From Actinoplanes xinjiangensis (GTDB taxonomy: Bacteria > Actinomycetota > Actinomycetes > Mycobacteriales > Micromonosporaceae): a stretch of 64,000 nt of DNA. The stretch's first letter is position 1; every line of letters starts with the position of its first letter. The stretch spans positions 1 to 64,000 of the forward strand of contig NZ_QGGR01000020.1 of the NCBI RefSeq assembly GCF_003148685.1, read 5' to 3'. Of the stretch, positions 33,652 to 41,121 are shown piece by piece. The notes under the pieces were generated by a model, which was not told the origin of the DNA, did no database searches, and saw nothing but the letters and a program-made list of their open reading frames with translations. Both the position numbers and the translations under genes were made by a program.

Positions 33652-34047
33652 GTGCGTTTGTCCTTAAACAGTAACGTACCAAGAGTGGAAGATTTTCGAT
33701 TGGCTCGGATTTCCGAGGAAGACCGCCACCGTTTGCGTTGCGCGCCGGCTTTTAGGCGTTCGGTTTGGGCGCTCAGGTTGCTGGCTTCACTTCCGGCAAC
33801 TGTAATAGCGATTTTCGTGCTGGCGATACTTAGGGCTCCGCTGGAGGTGGCGGAAGCGATCAGCTATGTTGCTTTCGTAATTTTCCCTATCGGCGTGGGG
33901 ATTGGCGTGAGTTCGAGAGCTTCGCTGGAGCGAATGAAGAAGGACGTGCTAGATAAGTATGACTTTAGCTCTTACGAGCGTGCCATGCTTCTGAATGTGA
34001 TGCTCTTGAGGGCTGCTATTTGGAAAGATCGGGAGTCGACAGCCTGA
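33652..34047 (+). CDS. Small membrane protein of unknown function
   Basis: A 131-residue protein with two membrane helices (LRLLASLPATVIAIFVLAIL and AISYVAFVIFPIGVGIGV) and a charged C-terminal tail (ERMKKDVLDKYDFSSYERAML). The gene is clearly lower in G/C than its surroundings and uses A/T-ending codons, a sign of horizontal transfer. The start is uncertain: GTG 33652, or GTG 33685 giving VEDFRLARISEED. No family is recognised. Confidence 0.6.
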   Translation: MRLSLNSNVPRVEDFRLARISEEDRHRLRCAPAFRRSVWALRLLASLPATVIAIFVLAILRAPLEVAEAISYVAFVIFPIGVGIGVSSRASLERMKKDVLDKYDFSSYERAMLLNVMLLRAAIWKDRESTA

Positions 34048-34519
34048 ATCGATGATGATATAGCAACAACCGGAGCGTTGCCCCTGGCGCTATCTTAAAT
34101 TGGATTGAAGCGGTTCCGGTGGCCGATATTGGCCTGGACTCCCGTTGCCGCCAAGAACTTGTCAAGGTTCTCAGGCAGCCGTCTTTGAGCTGTCACGACA
34201 CCCACCGTACGTAAGTTTGGGATCCGTAATGCGACGCCGCCTACCCTGCGCGAAGATGCACTCAACTGCCGCGATCCGCTCGTTACACCGTGTCATGGCT
34301 AACTTCGGGTCCCTCGGGGGTCCTCCGAGACTGCGTGGCGATCGGTAGCACCAACTGCGGGTCTTCCTACCTCGTGCAACGCGAGTGCCCTGAGCGAGGG
34401 CTCGACATGCAGCAGCCATGCCAGCGGAAGAGCCGGGCTTAGTACACGCGAATCCAGCCATGCCGGCCCACGGTCGAACCGTCGCATGCACGGTCCGATC
34501 GCCGTTAGGCTGAGATGTC
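34048..34519. other. Intergenic region, nothing recognised
   Basis: 472 bp without a supportable gene. Open frames on both strands lack ribosome sites and known motifs. The sequence may be decayed coding DNA but I cannot trace a family. Confidence 0.4.
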
Positions 34520-35152
34520 ATGGGAGCGAAGACGGCGTTGCTGGCTTTCTCAGACGGCGACCTGCGGCCGGCACTCATCAGCGAGATCCCGTCCCTCCAG
34601 ACAGAGGCCGAGCGTCTGGTTCACGCCGTTCACCCCGGGCGCGAGGTGACGCCGACCGAAGACGAGTTCCTGACGAGGCTGTCATATCCGCCTGCGGATC
34701 GGACGTATGCCAGGGTGTTGGCCGGCGCTGAGATTCTGTGCGACCGGCGACTCGTTCTTGACCGGCCGTCAGAACTGCCGGAGCACCTGCTGAAACTGGG
34801 TGAGGGCAGACGGATCCTCATGCATGGCATGCACTCCGTCAATGACTTGCTCTGTTTCGCAGTGTGGGAGAACGGAACATTGATCCGCTCGCTGAGCCTC
34901 TCCCCAGACGGTGGAATCACCGAGAACATTGGTGAGCCACTCGTGTTCGAGCACCCCTTCTGGGCTGGCGAACATCCGGTTGAAGCGGATCCGGACTGGG
35001 AGGACGAGGAGCCGTACCCGTTGTCGTTCCATCCGCTGGAAATGGGCGAGGAAGCGTTGCGCGCGCTGTACGGCTTCGTCCGCGAGGGCTATCCGCAGCC
35101 CGACGACATCAACGCTGATGCCGTCCGCCTGCACGGATTCATAGTTCGATAG
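34520..35152 (+). CDS. DUF6928-like protein
   Basis: A 210-residue cytoplasmic protein. The start MGAKTALLAFSDGD and the later blocks CFAVWENGTLIRSLSLSPDGGI, GEPLVFEHPFWAGE, YPLSFHPLEMGEEALRALYGF are characteristic of an actinobacterial family I recall as DUF6928, of unknown function and often located among toxin-immunity and SUKH-like genes. Length and start fit the family. It sits in the accessory island with a palindromic element 138 bp downstream. Confidence 0.75.
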   Translation: MGAKTALLAFSDGDLRPALISEIPSLQTEAERLVHAVHPGREVTPTEDEFLTRLSYPPADRTYARVLAGAEILCDRRLVLDRPSELPEHLLKLGEGRRILMHGMHSVNDLLCFAVWENGTLIRSLSLSPDGGITENIGEPLVFEHPFWAGEHPVEADPDWEDEEPYPLSFHPLEMGEEALRALYGFVREGYPQPDDINADAVRLHGFIVR

Positions 35153-35472
35153 CGGACGGCGGAACCGCCGCGATCGTTGCGCGGCGCAGCCGCCGGTCGG
35201 CCGCCCGCAGCGGGCCTCGCGATTGGAGACATGCTGACGCCCGCGATCCCCACGACAGATGTCCTGGGGTACCGGGGCTCCTTCACCTCCCGACGTACTG
35301 ATCTGCCGCTGACAATCACGTTCTGCCCCTGCCCCTTGGCGGCACCCGTGTAGGGCCGGCACCGAGCCGGCCGGAACCCACGGAGTTGTCGGCGGCCCAC
35401 CGACAACGTAGTGCTGAATTCATTTGAGGAAGTGAGGCAAGTAGCCGAGTAACGCCTGGTAGGAACGTGGCT
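35153..35472. other. Intergenic region with palindromic element d
   Basis: 320 bp. The first part is unusually rich in CG/GC steps (CGGCGGAACCGCCGCGATCG and following); the element at 35290-35320 is the only structure I can place. No gene seen. Confidence 0.45.
35290..35320. repeat. GAYYTGCCGC element d
   Basis: CCGACGTACTGATCTGCCGC, then CTGACAATCACG. Shares 19 of the first 20 bases with element f at 39436. Confidence 0.6.
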
Positions 35473-35917
35473 ATGATCGAGTTGGCGACACACGAGGTGA
35501 TGGCTCGCCGGGAGCTTCTGGCGAGAATCGTTCGAGACGCGCTTGCTGCCGCCGGGCTTCCTGACGTGTCTCCCAATATGAGTCGTCAACTCGTCTACGG
35601 AGGTGCGGAGGTGCGGGTCGACAAGCTCGCGGACTGCCACGCGCCGGTTCGCATCGAATGGCACCAGCCATGTACTGATGGACGCCGCCATGGCGGCGGG
35701 CGTGGGCACGCCAACATTCGACCACTACATGGTGGTCCTTGAGGGAATGCTCCGCGTCATGAAGGAGATACTCTCCTCGGAGGGCTTCGAGACTCGTGAC
35801 AGCACCAACGACTTCGCGCCGTTCACCATCGAGGTACTCGGTCGCCAAGACGGCACCACTGCCTGGACGACGGCCGGCTATATAAGCAGCCTCGGCTTCC
35901 CAGGCGCAACGCACTGA
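35473..35917 (+). pseudogene. Hypothetical protein gene with a frameshift
   Basis: Two overlapping frames make up one protein. The first begins at ATG 35473 (TAGGA 8 bases upstream) and gives a helical start (ELATHEVMARRELLARIVRD) up to VRIEWHQ; at about 35665 the coding sense moves to the next frame, continuing SHVLMDAAMAAGVGTPTFDHYMVVLEG... to the stop at 35917. Loss of two bases (AG from CAGAGC) would explain it; repaired, the protein has about 148 residues. I do not recognise the family. The stop codon lies inside palindromic element e. It is either a fresh pseudogene or an assembly indel. Confidence 0.7.
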
Positions 35918-35943
35918 TTTGCCGCAGATCGTGCGTCACGGAC
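35906..35943. repeat. GAYYTGCCGC element e
   Basis: GCAACGCACTGATTTGCCGC then AGATCGTGCGTCACG. The palindrome GATTTGC-C-GCAGATC pairs with one G-U, where element f has GACCTGC-C-GCAGGTC: paired positions change together. Confidence 0.6.
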
Positions 35944-36129
35944 CATCACGGCTGCCGGCGGGCGCCGACGCGCGTTGGCGCCGATGTCAGGGTGACCTGA
36001 TCGAGGGTGACTTCATCTCAATCGTCTGTCGCGTTCCGCTTGCCACCCCAGCGTCACGGCTGACGGCCGTTGGCCGGCGGCCGCTCGTGCCGAGTTGAGG
36101 GTGGTTCAGACTGTGGAATCGCTATCGAC

Positions 36130-36375
36130 TCATACTCCGCCGACAGGCTGGTTGGAGTGGTGAACTACCAGCCGTGCCCGGCGGCCCGCGAAGGTGCTCC
36201 TTAAATCTCTGACCTCACTGTTCTTTCGAGAAAAGAGGCCTGCCGTTCCATCGACGTGGACAACCAGCGTGTCATGCCGGTCGATCAGGCTGGAGATCCC
36301 CCTCGTCTGGATCGTGTCGCGCCAGGCGTCGACGTTGCGCCCGAACCAGGAAGGAAGCTCGCACGGGCCGGACAC
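36130..36375 (-). CDS. Barstar-family inhibitor, N-terminally truncated
   Basis: An 81-residue protein. LPSWFGRNVDAWRDTIQ matches the barstar signature (P-x-[YW]-[FY]-G-x-N-x-D-A), and the rest (DTLVVHVDGTAGL... RARLVVHHSN) follows the strand-helix-strand order of the barstar fold. A normal barstar has about 25 more residues in front (first strand and helix); here an in-frame stop lies 18 codons before the GTG, so the gene is either shortened or a remnant. Barstar-like proteins block barnase-type ribonucleases; no such toxin is nearby. Confidence 0.6.
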   Translation of the reverse strand: MSGPCELPSWFGRNVDAWRDTIQTRGISSLIDRHDTLVVHVDGTAGLFSRKNSEVRDLRSTFAGRRARLVVHHSNQPVGGV

Positions 36376-36581
36376 TCTCGCAAGAGAGACACCTGGCCAG
36401 CCTCGCCACGATCATCGGCTCGTACATCACGTCCGCGCCACCCGCCGGACGCGCATGTCCGCCATGGATCGACAACTCCGCGACACGCGATCACCACGCT
36501 CCCACCGAGTGGAATCCTGTGAACCGAAATGGGAACGAAAAAGCCGCAACCGCTTTATCCACAGGTCACGGCCTTGATCGT

Positions 36582-36626
36582 TGGTGCGCCCGAAGGGGCT
36601 CGAACCCCTGACCTTCTGATCCGTAG
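36582..36626 (-). other. 3' half of a tRNA-Arg(ACG) gene, probable attachment-site remnant
   Basis: On the minus strand the sequence from the anticodon loop (CTACGGA, anticodon ACG) through the right anticodon arm (TCAGA), the T arm (AGGGGTTCGAGCCCCTT) and the acceptor strand (CGGGCGC, then ACCA) is intact. The 5' half is missing: the acceptor partner GCGCCCG, a proper D arm and the left anticodon arm TCTGA are not present upstream, where only a weakly tRNA-like stretch (36627-36650) is found. Integrative elements commonly use exactly this 3' half of a tRNA gene as their attachment site, so this is probably an att junction. The intact gene must lie elsewhere. Confidence 0.7.
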
Positions 36627-36710
36627 GGCGCTGCCCGTTAAGAGACATTTTCACGACATTGAATGCGCGCGCGCCGTGCCCTAGCCTCTACTCGACGCCG
36701 GGGAGGCGCA

Positions 36711-38084
36711 ATGACCATCGAGAGCGATCTTGGTCCGAAATTGCCGGTGATCGGGAAACGTGCCCGGGAGCGATTCGCGTACGACATGCGCAGTGTCGGC
36801 GAGCTCAGTGACGACGGCCGGGTGGTTCCCATCGAGGGCGGCCACTACAACTCGACCCGCGCGGGGATGCTGCGGGAGTGGCAGAGACATTTCGAGGACC
36901 TGGAGAGCCAGGTCACGACGATCTGCGCCAAGCTGCGCGGATTCTTCCCGTACGACACGCTCAGTCTGCGGCTGACCGCCGGCCTCCTGTCCAGCACGGC
37001 CAATGCCGGGCCGCGCAGTTCCATCCAGGTGAACACCGGAACGGCCAGCATCACCGGACGGCTTAACTACGCGTCGGTGAACTATCTGCAGAAGGTCGAC
37101 GCGCTGGTGCACGAAGGCCTCTGGCGGGGCGACGCAGCCGAGGCGTTCCAGCGGGAGTACGTCTATGCGCTCGGCCAGGCGAACGCTCTGCACACCGGCT
37201 ATTCCTGGGCGCTGGCGGTCATCGTGCAAATGTTTCACGAGGGTCTGGTGTCGCTGGGGAAAGATCTCAACAACATCGTCGATGCCTGCATAGGCAGGCT
37301 GCCATCCGGGTCGACCTGGCAGGGGGAGGGCGCGAGCAACCTGAGTTATGCCAGCCTCGCGGCGGGCGCCATGAGCCTCATCCCGTTTCCTCCGTTGGCT
37401 ATTCCCGCCGGTATCGTCAGCCTCGGGGCCGGTATCGCCGGAACCTGGCTGGGGCTGAACACCCCGGACGCGGGGCCGAATCACCAACCATGGCCGATCG
37501 AGGGCGACAGCGCCATCGAGATCCTCGCGGCGACCCACCGGGCCATCAACGGGGTCGACGAGGCGATGAACCAGATCGACTCCAGGATCAGCCAGGTGAT
37601 CGATGGCTACCTCGACAACCCGGACGGATTCGCCGACCCGGATCTGGAGGTGCAGAACCCTTCGCTGCCGACCTGGACATCGAAGATCGAGTCCGGCCAG
37701 CCGGGTCCGATCGATCAGAACCCCTTGCTGGTGCCGGTCCGCGACCTCTACCACGCGGGCTACACAGTGCTGCCGGGCTTCGCGCAGGAGACCGAGGCCG
37801 CGGCCGGCATCTGCGGGACGGCCCGGCTCGACTCCAACCTCGGCGAGTTGTATCCCCGCTCGGTCGGCAACTACGAGGCGGCACGCGCACGGCTGGAAAG
37901 GATCCTGAGCGAGACCTCCGACACCGCGTACGCGGTCGGCGCGAAACTGGTCACCATGGTGGACAACTTCGAGATGACCGACGCCGAGAACGCCGAGCTG
38001 ATCCGTCAGACCGCGGAGTTGACCGTGCCCGTCCCCCGCAGCGAGAGCACCCAGGACCCCGACCCGGTGTACCGGGCCTTCTGA
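36711..38084 (+). CDS. WXG-like type VII secretion-associated protein
   Basis: A 457-residue protein. ATG 36711 has GGGGAGG 5 bases upstream. After a ~90-residue N-terminal helical part comes a helical-hairpin segment, with YLQKVDALVHEGLWRGDAAEAFQREYVYAL carrying a W-x-G turn (WRG) as in WXG100/ESX-type proteins, then a hydrophobic Gly-rich segment (LAIPAGIVSLGAGIAGTWLGL) and a C-terminal helical part. No signal peptide is seen. Large WXG-containing actinobacterial proteins are substrates or partners of ESX secretion and often deliver toxins; no toxin tip is evident here. No secretion genes are in the window, so the role is inferred. Confidence 0.65.
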   Translation: MTIESDLGPKLPVIGKRARERFAYDMRSVGELSDDGRVVPIEGGHYNSTRAGMLREWQRHFEDLESQVTTICAKLRGFFPYDTLSLRLTAGLLSSTANAGPRSSIQVNTGTASITGRLNYASVNYLQKVDALVHEGLWRGDAAEAFQREYVYALGQANALHTGYSWALAVIVQMFHEGLVSLGKDLNNIVDACIGRLPSGSTWQGEGASNLSYASLAAGAMSLIPFPPLAIPAGIVSLGAGIAGTWLGLNTPDAGPNHQPWPIEGDSAIEILAATHRAINGVDEAMNQIDSRISQVIDGYLDNPDGFADPDLEVQNPSLPTWTSKIESGQPGPIDQNPLLVPVRDLYHAGYTVLPGFAQETEAAAGICGTARLDSNLGELYPRSVGNYEAARARLERILSETSDTAYAVGAKLVTMVDNFEMTDAENAELIRQTAELTVPVPRSESTQDPDPVYRAF

Positions 38085-38167
38085 CCGGTCACCCCGATCC
38101 TTCGCTTCTCCGGAAAGCGGGGCAGCGCCGAGCACCGGACTTCGGGTAGAAACTGCCTAGTGCCTCA

Positions 38168-38285
38168 TCATGCGACCTTGAACGGGTAATCCGGGTGGCT
38201 GATCTTGGACTTGGTCGCGTATCCGCTTTTCGGGCGGGCGCGCTGGTTGTGCCAGCGGATGTAGTCACCGATCGCCGTGGTTCTT
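38168..38285 (-). pseudogene. C-terminal remnant of a transposase-like protein
   Basis: One minus-strand frame reads AIGDYIRWHNQRARPKSGY and then ATKSKISHPDYPFKVA up to a stop at 38168. The WHNQRARPK-type ending resembles the C-terminus of DDE transposases/integrases. Upstream of about 38285 the similarity stops, so this is a fragment only. It marks past insertion-sequence activity at the right side of the tRNA-derived junction. Confidence 0.5.
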
Positions 38286-38298
38286 CCCGTTCCCTACT

Positions 38299-38508
38299 CA
38301 CGGGACGTTAGCGTTCTGCCGGACACCTCCGGCATCGTTGCCAGTCTCTCCAGAGGATGCGCTGCCGTTCATCGTCAGCGGCAACCCATACCAGGTCTAT
38401 ACCCCTGGTTACGGCAAGGTTCTGGGTGAGGCCGCCACTCCGGACGAAGCCGTAGCTCTCCTGGCCGCGCATCTGCCGAACATTCCTCCAGCAACAGACC
38501 CTGCGTAG
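38299..38508 (+). pseudogene. DUF6193-like C-terminal remnant
   Basis: One plus-strand frame reads EDALPFIVSGNPYQVYTPGY, GKVLGEAATPDEAVALLAAHLP, ending at TAG 38508. It looks like the end of DUF6193-type proteins (a beta strand, then GxVLGEG, then an Ala-rich helix ending in LP). There is no start and the part upstream is interrupted by the transposase remnant, so it is a gene fragment. Confidence 0.5.
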
Positions 38509-38804
38509 TGATCTACCGCGCGTAGGGACGCCCAGCCCGTCCATCAACCCGTCTACCGCGGGCGTAGCGCGGTGCATCATGGAGCGGTGACTGACCAGGA
38601 GCGGTGGGCGACGCGGCACGGTGGTACCTAGATGTCGTTGCGCTCGGGAGTGCGGATGATGCCTGGCAGGCGCGGGAACGCGGCGATCATCGCGAAGCCA
38701 GTTGGCTGCGCCTGTACGAGAACCACCGCAAAGATCGGATAGAGACGCGACTACAGTCCTTTGTCGCACTGGCCTTCCACGAACCGCGGCTACGCCAACC
38801 GCTG

Positions 38805-39413
38805 CTACTCCATCAGCCCACGAAGTTGCCGCATGCTCTCATCAGCGTCCATCGCCGCTTCGGCAGCCTCGATCTCGCGTTCCCAGGCTGCGATCTGCTC
38901 CTCGGTCGGCTCCGTGACGAAATACTCATAGGGACCCACCGAGACGCCCTCACAAACGGATCGCGAAGCGCCCTCCCCGGCATCGAGTCCCAGGTCTTGC
39001 GCCGTACGCGATCCGACTGAGAACAGCACAAAGCCCACCTCGAACAAGAAGCTCGACGGCTCGTCCTGTTCGTATCGGTAGCCCTTCGCCGCCAAGTCCG
39101 CGACCACGTCATCCAGCAACCGCCAGGTCAGCTGCACGCCGTCGAAAAATGCCTCATCGCCTCGGCCTGCATCGTGCGGAAGCTCAACGAGTTCCACGAG
39201 ATCGTCGTTTGTATAGGAAATCACCAGCAGCCGGCCGATGTCGTAAACCGCCCGGCTCTGCTTCCCGGGATGCATCGGAAGCCCGAGCCGGCTCTCCACC
39301 GCGTCCCGGGTCTCACTGATCCGCGCTACGGCTACACCCTTTCCGGGTTCGATCTCCATGGGGGGATCGTGCCAGAACCTCACCCCACCATTCCCGTAGG
39401 GAGGGTGATTCAT
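38805..39413 (-). CDS. Hypothetical acidic protein, immunity-like
   Basis: A 202-residue cytoplasmic acidic protein (start ATG 39413 with AAGG 7 bases upstream; ATG 39425 and 39359 are alternatives). Segments: GVRFWHDPPMEIEPGKGVAVARI, DIGRLLVISYTNDDLVELVELP, VQLTWRLLDDVVADLAAKGY, then SSFLFEVGFVLF and a helical acidic tail. No family is recognised with certainty, but the alternation of short beta strands, aromatic residues and strong negative charge is like many immunity proteins. Palindromic element f lies 23 bases upstream of the start. Confidence 0.65.
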   Translation of the reverse strand: MNHPPYGNGGVRFWHDPPMEIEPGKGVAVARISETRDAVESRLGLPMHPGKQSRAVYDIGRLLVISYTNDDLVELVELPHDAGRGDEAFFDGVQLTWRLLDDVVADLAAKGYRYEQDEPSSFLFEVGFVLFSVGSRTAQDLGLDAGEGASRSVCEGVSVGPYEYFVTEPTEEQIAAWEREIEAAEAAMDADESMRQLRGLME

Positions 39414-39435
39414 GACCTTGGTCAAGCCTGGCGCT

Positions 39436-39473
39436 CCGACGTACTGACCTGCCGCAGGTCGCGCGTCACGGAG
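39436..39473. repeat. GAYYTGCCGC element f
   Basis: CCGACGTACTGACCTGCCGC, then AGGTCGCGCGTCACGG. GACCTGC-C-GCAGGTC is a perfect inverted repeat. Closest relatives are elements d and e. Confidence 0.6.
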
Positions 39474-39594
39474 CGCGAAGGCCGCCCGCCGTGGTGATGC
39501 GCGCTCGTGCCCGTTGAGCGGAGGCTTGACGTCACACGCCCACCCAGCGAGCCGACCATCGGTACGCTCCCGCCGATGAGTGCCGTTGCGGTAC

Positions 39595-40272
39595 TCAGAC
39601 GTCCAGGGGTGCGTACCAGTGGGCGCCGGTGACCAGGATGCGCTTGGCCTGGTCGCGGTTCCAGACGACCTGCATGCCGTGGTTCTCCAGGGTGGGGAAG
39701 ACCACGGAGTCCATCAGGTGTTCCAGGTCGATCTGGTAGGCGGCCTGCTTCTCCTCGTCGGAGAGTGCCTCGTACGCGTCCTCGTCGAAGTCCTCCGGCG
39801 GGTAGACGCCGTAACCCAGGTAGACCGAGCCGCTCGGGTCGGCGATCAGGGAGTCGGTGTCCTGCTGGTGGTACCAGACGTAGCCGTGCCAGTGCCGGGA
39901 CTCGTCGCGTTCGTCGTGGATCTCGGCGGATGCGCACGTGCCGCAGCAGCTGAAGTTCTCCCGGGCCAGGACACCCCGCGCGTTGAGGTCGTCGAAGGCC
40001 CGCGTCAGGTTGCTGCGGACCTCACCCCACGACCGCTGCTGATCCCGGCGGACGGCGAGGGCCTTCTCGTAGGCCGCGGTCAGCTCCGCATCGGTGAGGC
40101 CGTGGCGTTCCTCGTCGTCGTCGAGGTAGTCGACGAACTCGGCCGGGTCGTCCTCGCCCCGGACGATCCAGGTCCAGATCTCCTCTTCGATCTCGGTGCG
40201 GGCCGGTCCGGTGATCCGGCCGGGCAGGAAGCTCACACCCTCGGGGCGATCGTTGTAGACCCATGCGTTCAT
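39595..40272 (-). CDS. DUF6891-like protein
   Basis: A 225-residue cytoplasmic protein. The segment ARENFSCCGTCASAEIHDERDE with three Cys is typical of the actinobacterial DUF6891 family, as are YVWYHQQDTD and VYLGYGVYPPED. The acidic N-terminal half (PGRITGPARTEIEEEIW...) and a C-terminal VVWNRDQAKRILVTGAHWY also fit. Function unknown; the Cys cluster might bind metal. ATG 40272 fits the family start. It forms the right edge of the accessory island. Confidence 0.8.
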   Translation of the reverse strand: MNAWVYNDRPEGVSFLPGRITGPARTEIEEEIWTWIVRGEDDPAEFVDYLDDDEERHGLTDAELTAAYEKALAVRRDQQRSWGEVRSNLTRAFDDLNARGVLARENFSCCGTCASAEIHDERDESRHWHGYVWYHQQDTDSLIADPSGSVYLGYGVYPPEDFDEDAYEALSDEEKQAAYQIDLEHLMDSVVFPTLENHGMQVVWNRDQAKRILVTGAHWYAPLDV

Positions 40273-40298
40273 GTCGGTGATGATGACACGGCGTGATC

Positions 40299-40324
40299 GC
40301 GGCCCGGCGAGGGCACCGGGCCGC
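40299..40324 (-). terminator. Probable terminator after the NAD(P)-binding protein gene
   Basis: A 9-bp perfect GC stem (GCGGCCCGG with CCGGGCCGC) with an 8-nt loop, just downstream of the minus-strand gene ending at 40335 and ahead of the next minus-strand gene. Confidence 0.5.
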
Positions 40325-40334
40325 CCGAAACGGA

Positions 40335-41081
40335 TCAGCGCCTGACAGGCGTACCGCCGAGGAAGTCGGACCACCGCTCGCCGTCGGACCGGTGCGCCGG
40401 GGTCAGATGTTCGCCGTTGCGGAAGGCGCGGAACGCGGCGCCCGGCAGGCGGACCGGAACCACCCGCCGGCGGCTGCCGATCCGGTCGAGGTAGGAGCGG
40501 AACAGGTCGGGGGCCCGCAGCACCTCGGGTCCGCCGAGGTCCTCGGCGCGGCCGGGGACCGGGTTGTCGACGAGTGCGGCGATGCGGGCGGCGACGTCAC
40601 GGGTGGAGATCGGCTGGACCGGTACGTCGGGCGCGGGCACGAGCGGGAGGCGTGCGGCGATCCGCGCGCCACCGAGGGCGAACTCGTGGAACTGGGTGGC
40701 CCGCTGGATCGTGCCGCCGTAGGTGGCGATCAGGCCTTCGACCTCGAGCTTGATCCGGTAGTAGGGGAACGGGATCCGGTCGACGCCGACGATCGAGACG
40801 AAGATGACGTGCGGGTGACCGGCCCGGGCGGCCGCGTCGAGCAGGTTGCGGGTGCCCGGGAGGTCGGTCCGCCCTTGCCGGCGGGTGTCGCTGGCGCAGT
40901 GCACGACCGTGTCGACGCCGTCGAGAGCGGCGTCCAGGCCCGCTCCGGTGACGAGATCGCCCTGGTGGGCGGCGCCGGGGCGGCGGCTGAGGCCGCGGAC
41001 GTCGTGGCCGAGCGAGGTGAGCAGTTCGGCCACCGGGCGGCCGAGGGTGCCGGTCGAACCGGTGACGAGGATGCGCTTCAT
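40335..41081 (-). CDS. NAD(P)-binding NmrA/atypical SDR family protein
   Basis: A 248-residue atypical short-chain dehydrogenase. Seen: the N-terminal motif ILVTGSTGTLGRPV (GxxGxxG), LSRRPGA after the second strand, VVHCASDTRR, and HVIFVSIVGVDRIPFPYYRIKLEVE containing the YxxxK-like YYRIK. Such proteins are NAD(P)-dependent oxidoreductases or redox sensors. It follows the COG0523-like gene on the same strand after 40 bp, so both may be expressed from the Zur-controlled promoter, although nothing in the sequence links it to zinc. Confidence 0.9.
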   Translation of the reverse strand: MKRILVTGSTGTLGRPVAELLTSLGHDVRGLSRRPGAAHQGDLVTGAGLDAALDGVDTVVHCASDTRRQGRTDLPGTRNLLDAAARAGHPHVIFVSIVGVDRIPFPYYRIKLEVEGLIATYGGTIQRATQFHEFALGGARIAARLPLVPAPDVPVQPISTRDVAARIAALVDNPVPGRAEDLGGPEVLRAPDLFRSYLDRIGSRRRVVPVRLPGAAFRAFRNGEHLTPAHRSDGERWSDFLGGTPVRR

Positions 41082-41121
41082 GCCACCAGGACGGACCAGC
41101 CCGCCGGAATGTGACAGCCGT

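Noticed and set aside
34171..34578. A 135-codon minus-strand frame in the gap before the DUF6928-like gene
   Set aside because: No ribosome site, no recognisable motif, and it overlaps the start of the DUF6928-like gene.
36427..36654. A 75-codon minus-strand frame across the tRNA half (DQKVRGSSPFGRTNDQG)
   Set aside because: This peptide is the familiar translation of a tRNA 3' half and not a protein gene.
36681..38135. A 484-codon minus-strand frame opposite the WXG-like gene
   Set aside because: No ribosome site and no family features; the plus-strand gene has a GGGGAGG site and WXG motif.
38604..39020. A 138-codon plus-strand frame (WYLDVVALGSADDAWQARERGDH...)
   Set aside because: The first third looks coding and may be a gene remnant, but the frame then runs antisense through the 38805-39413 gene without a plausible stop or start; not listed as a gene.
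29836..39473. Reading the palindromic elements as integron attC sites with a cassette array
   Set aside because: There is no integron integrase in the window, the genes lie in both directions relative to the elements, and the elements are shorter than typical attC sites. Kept only as a recombination-site hypothesis.
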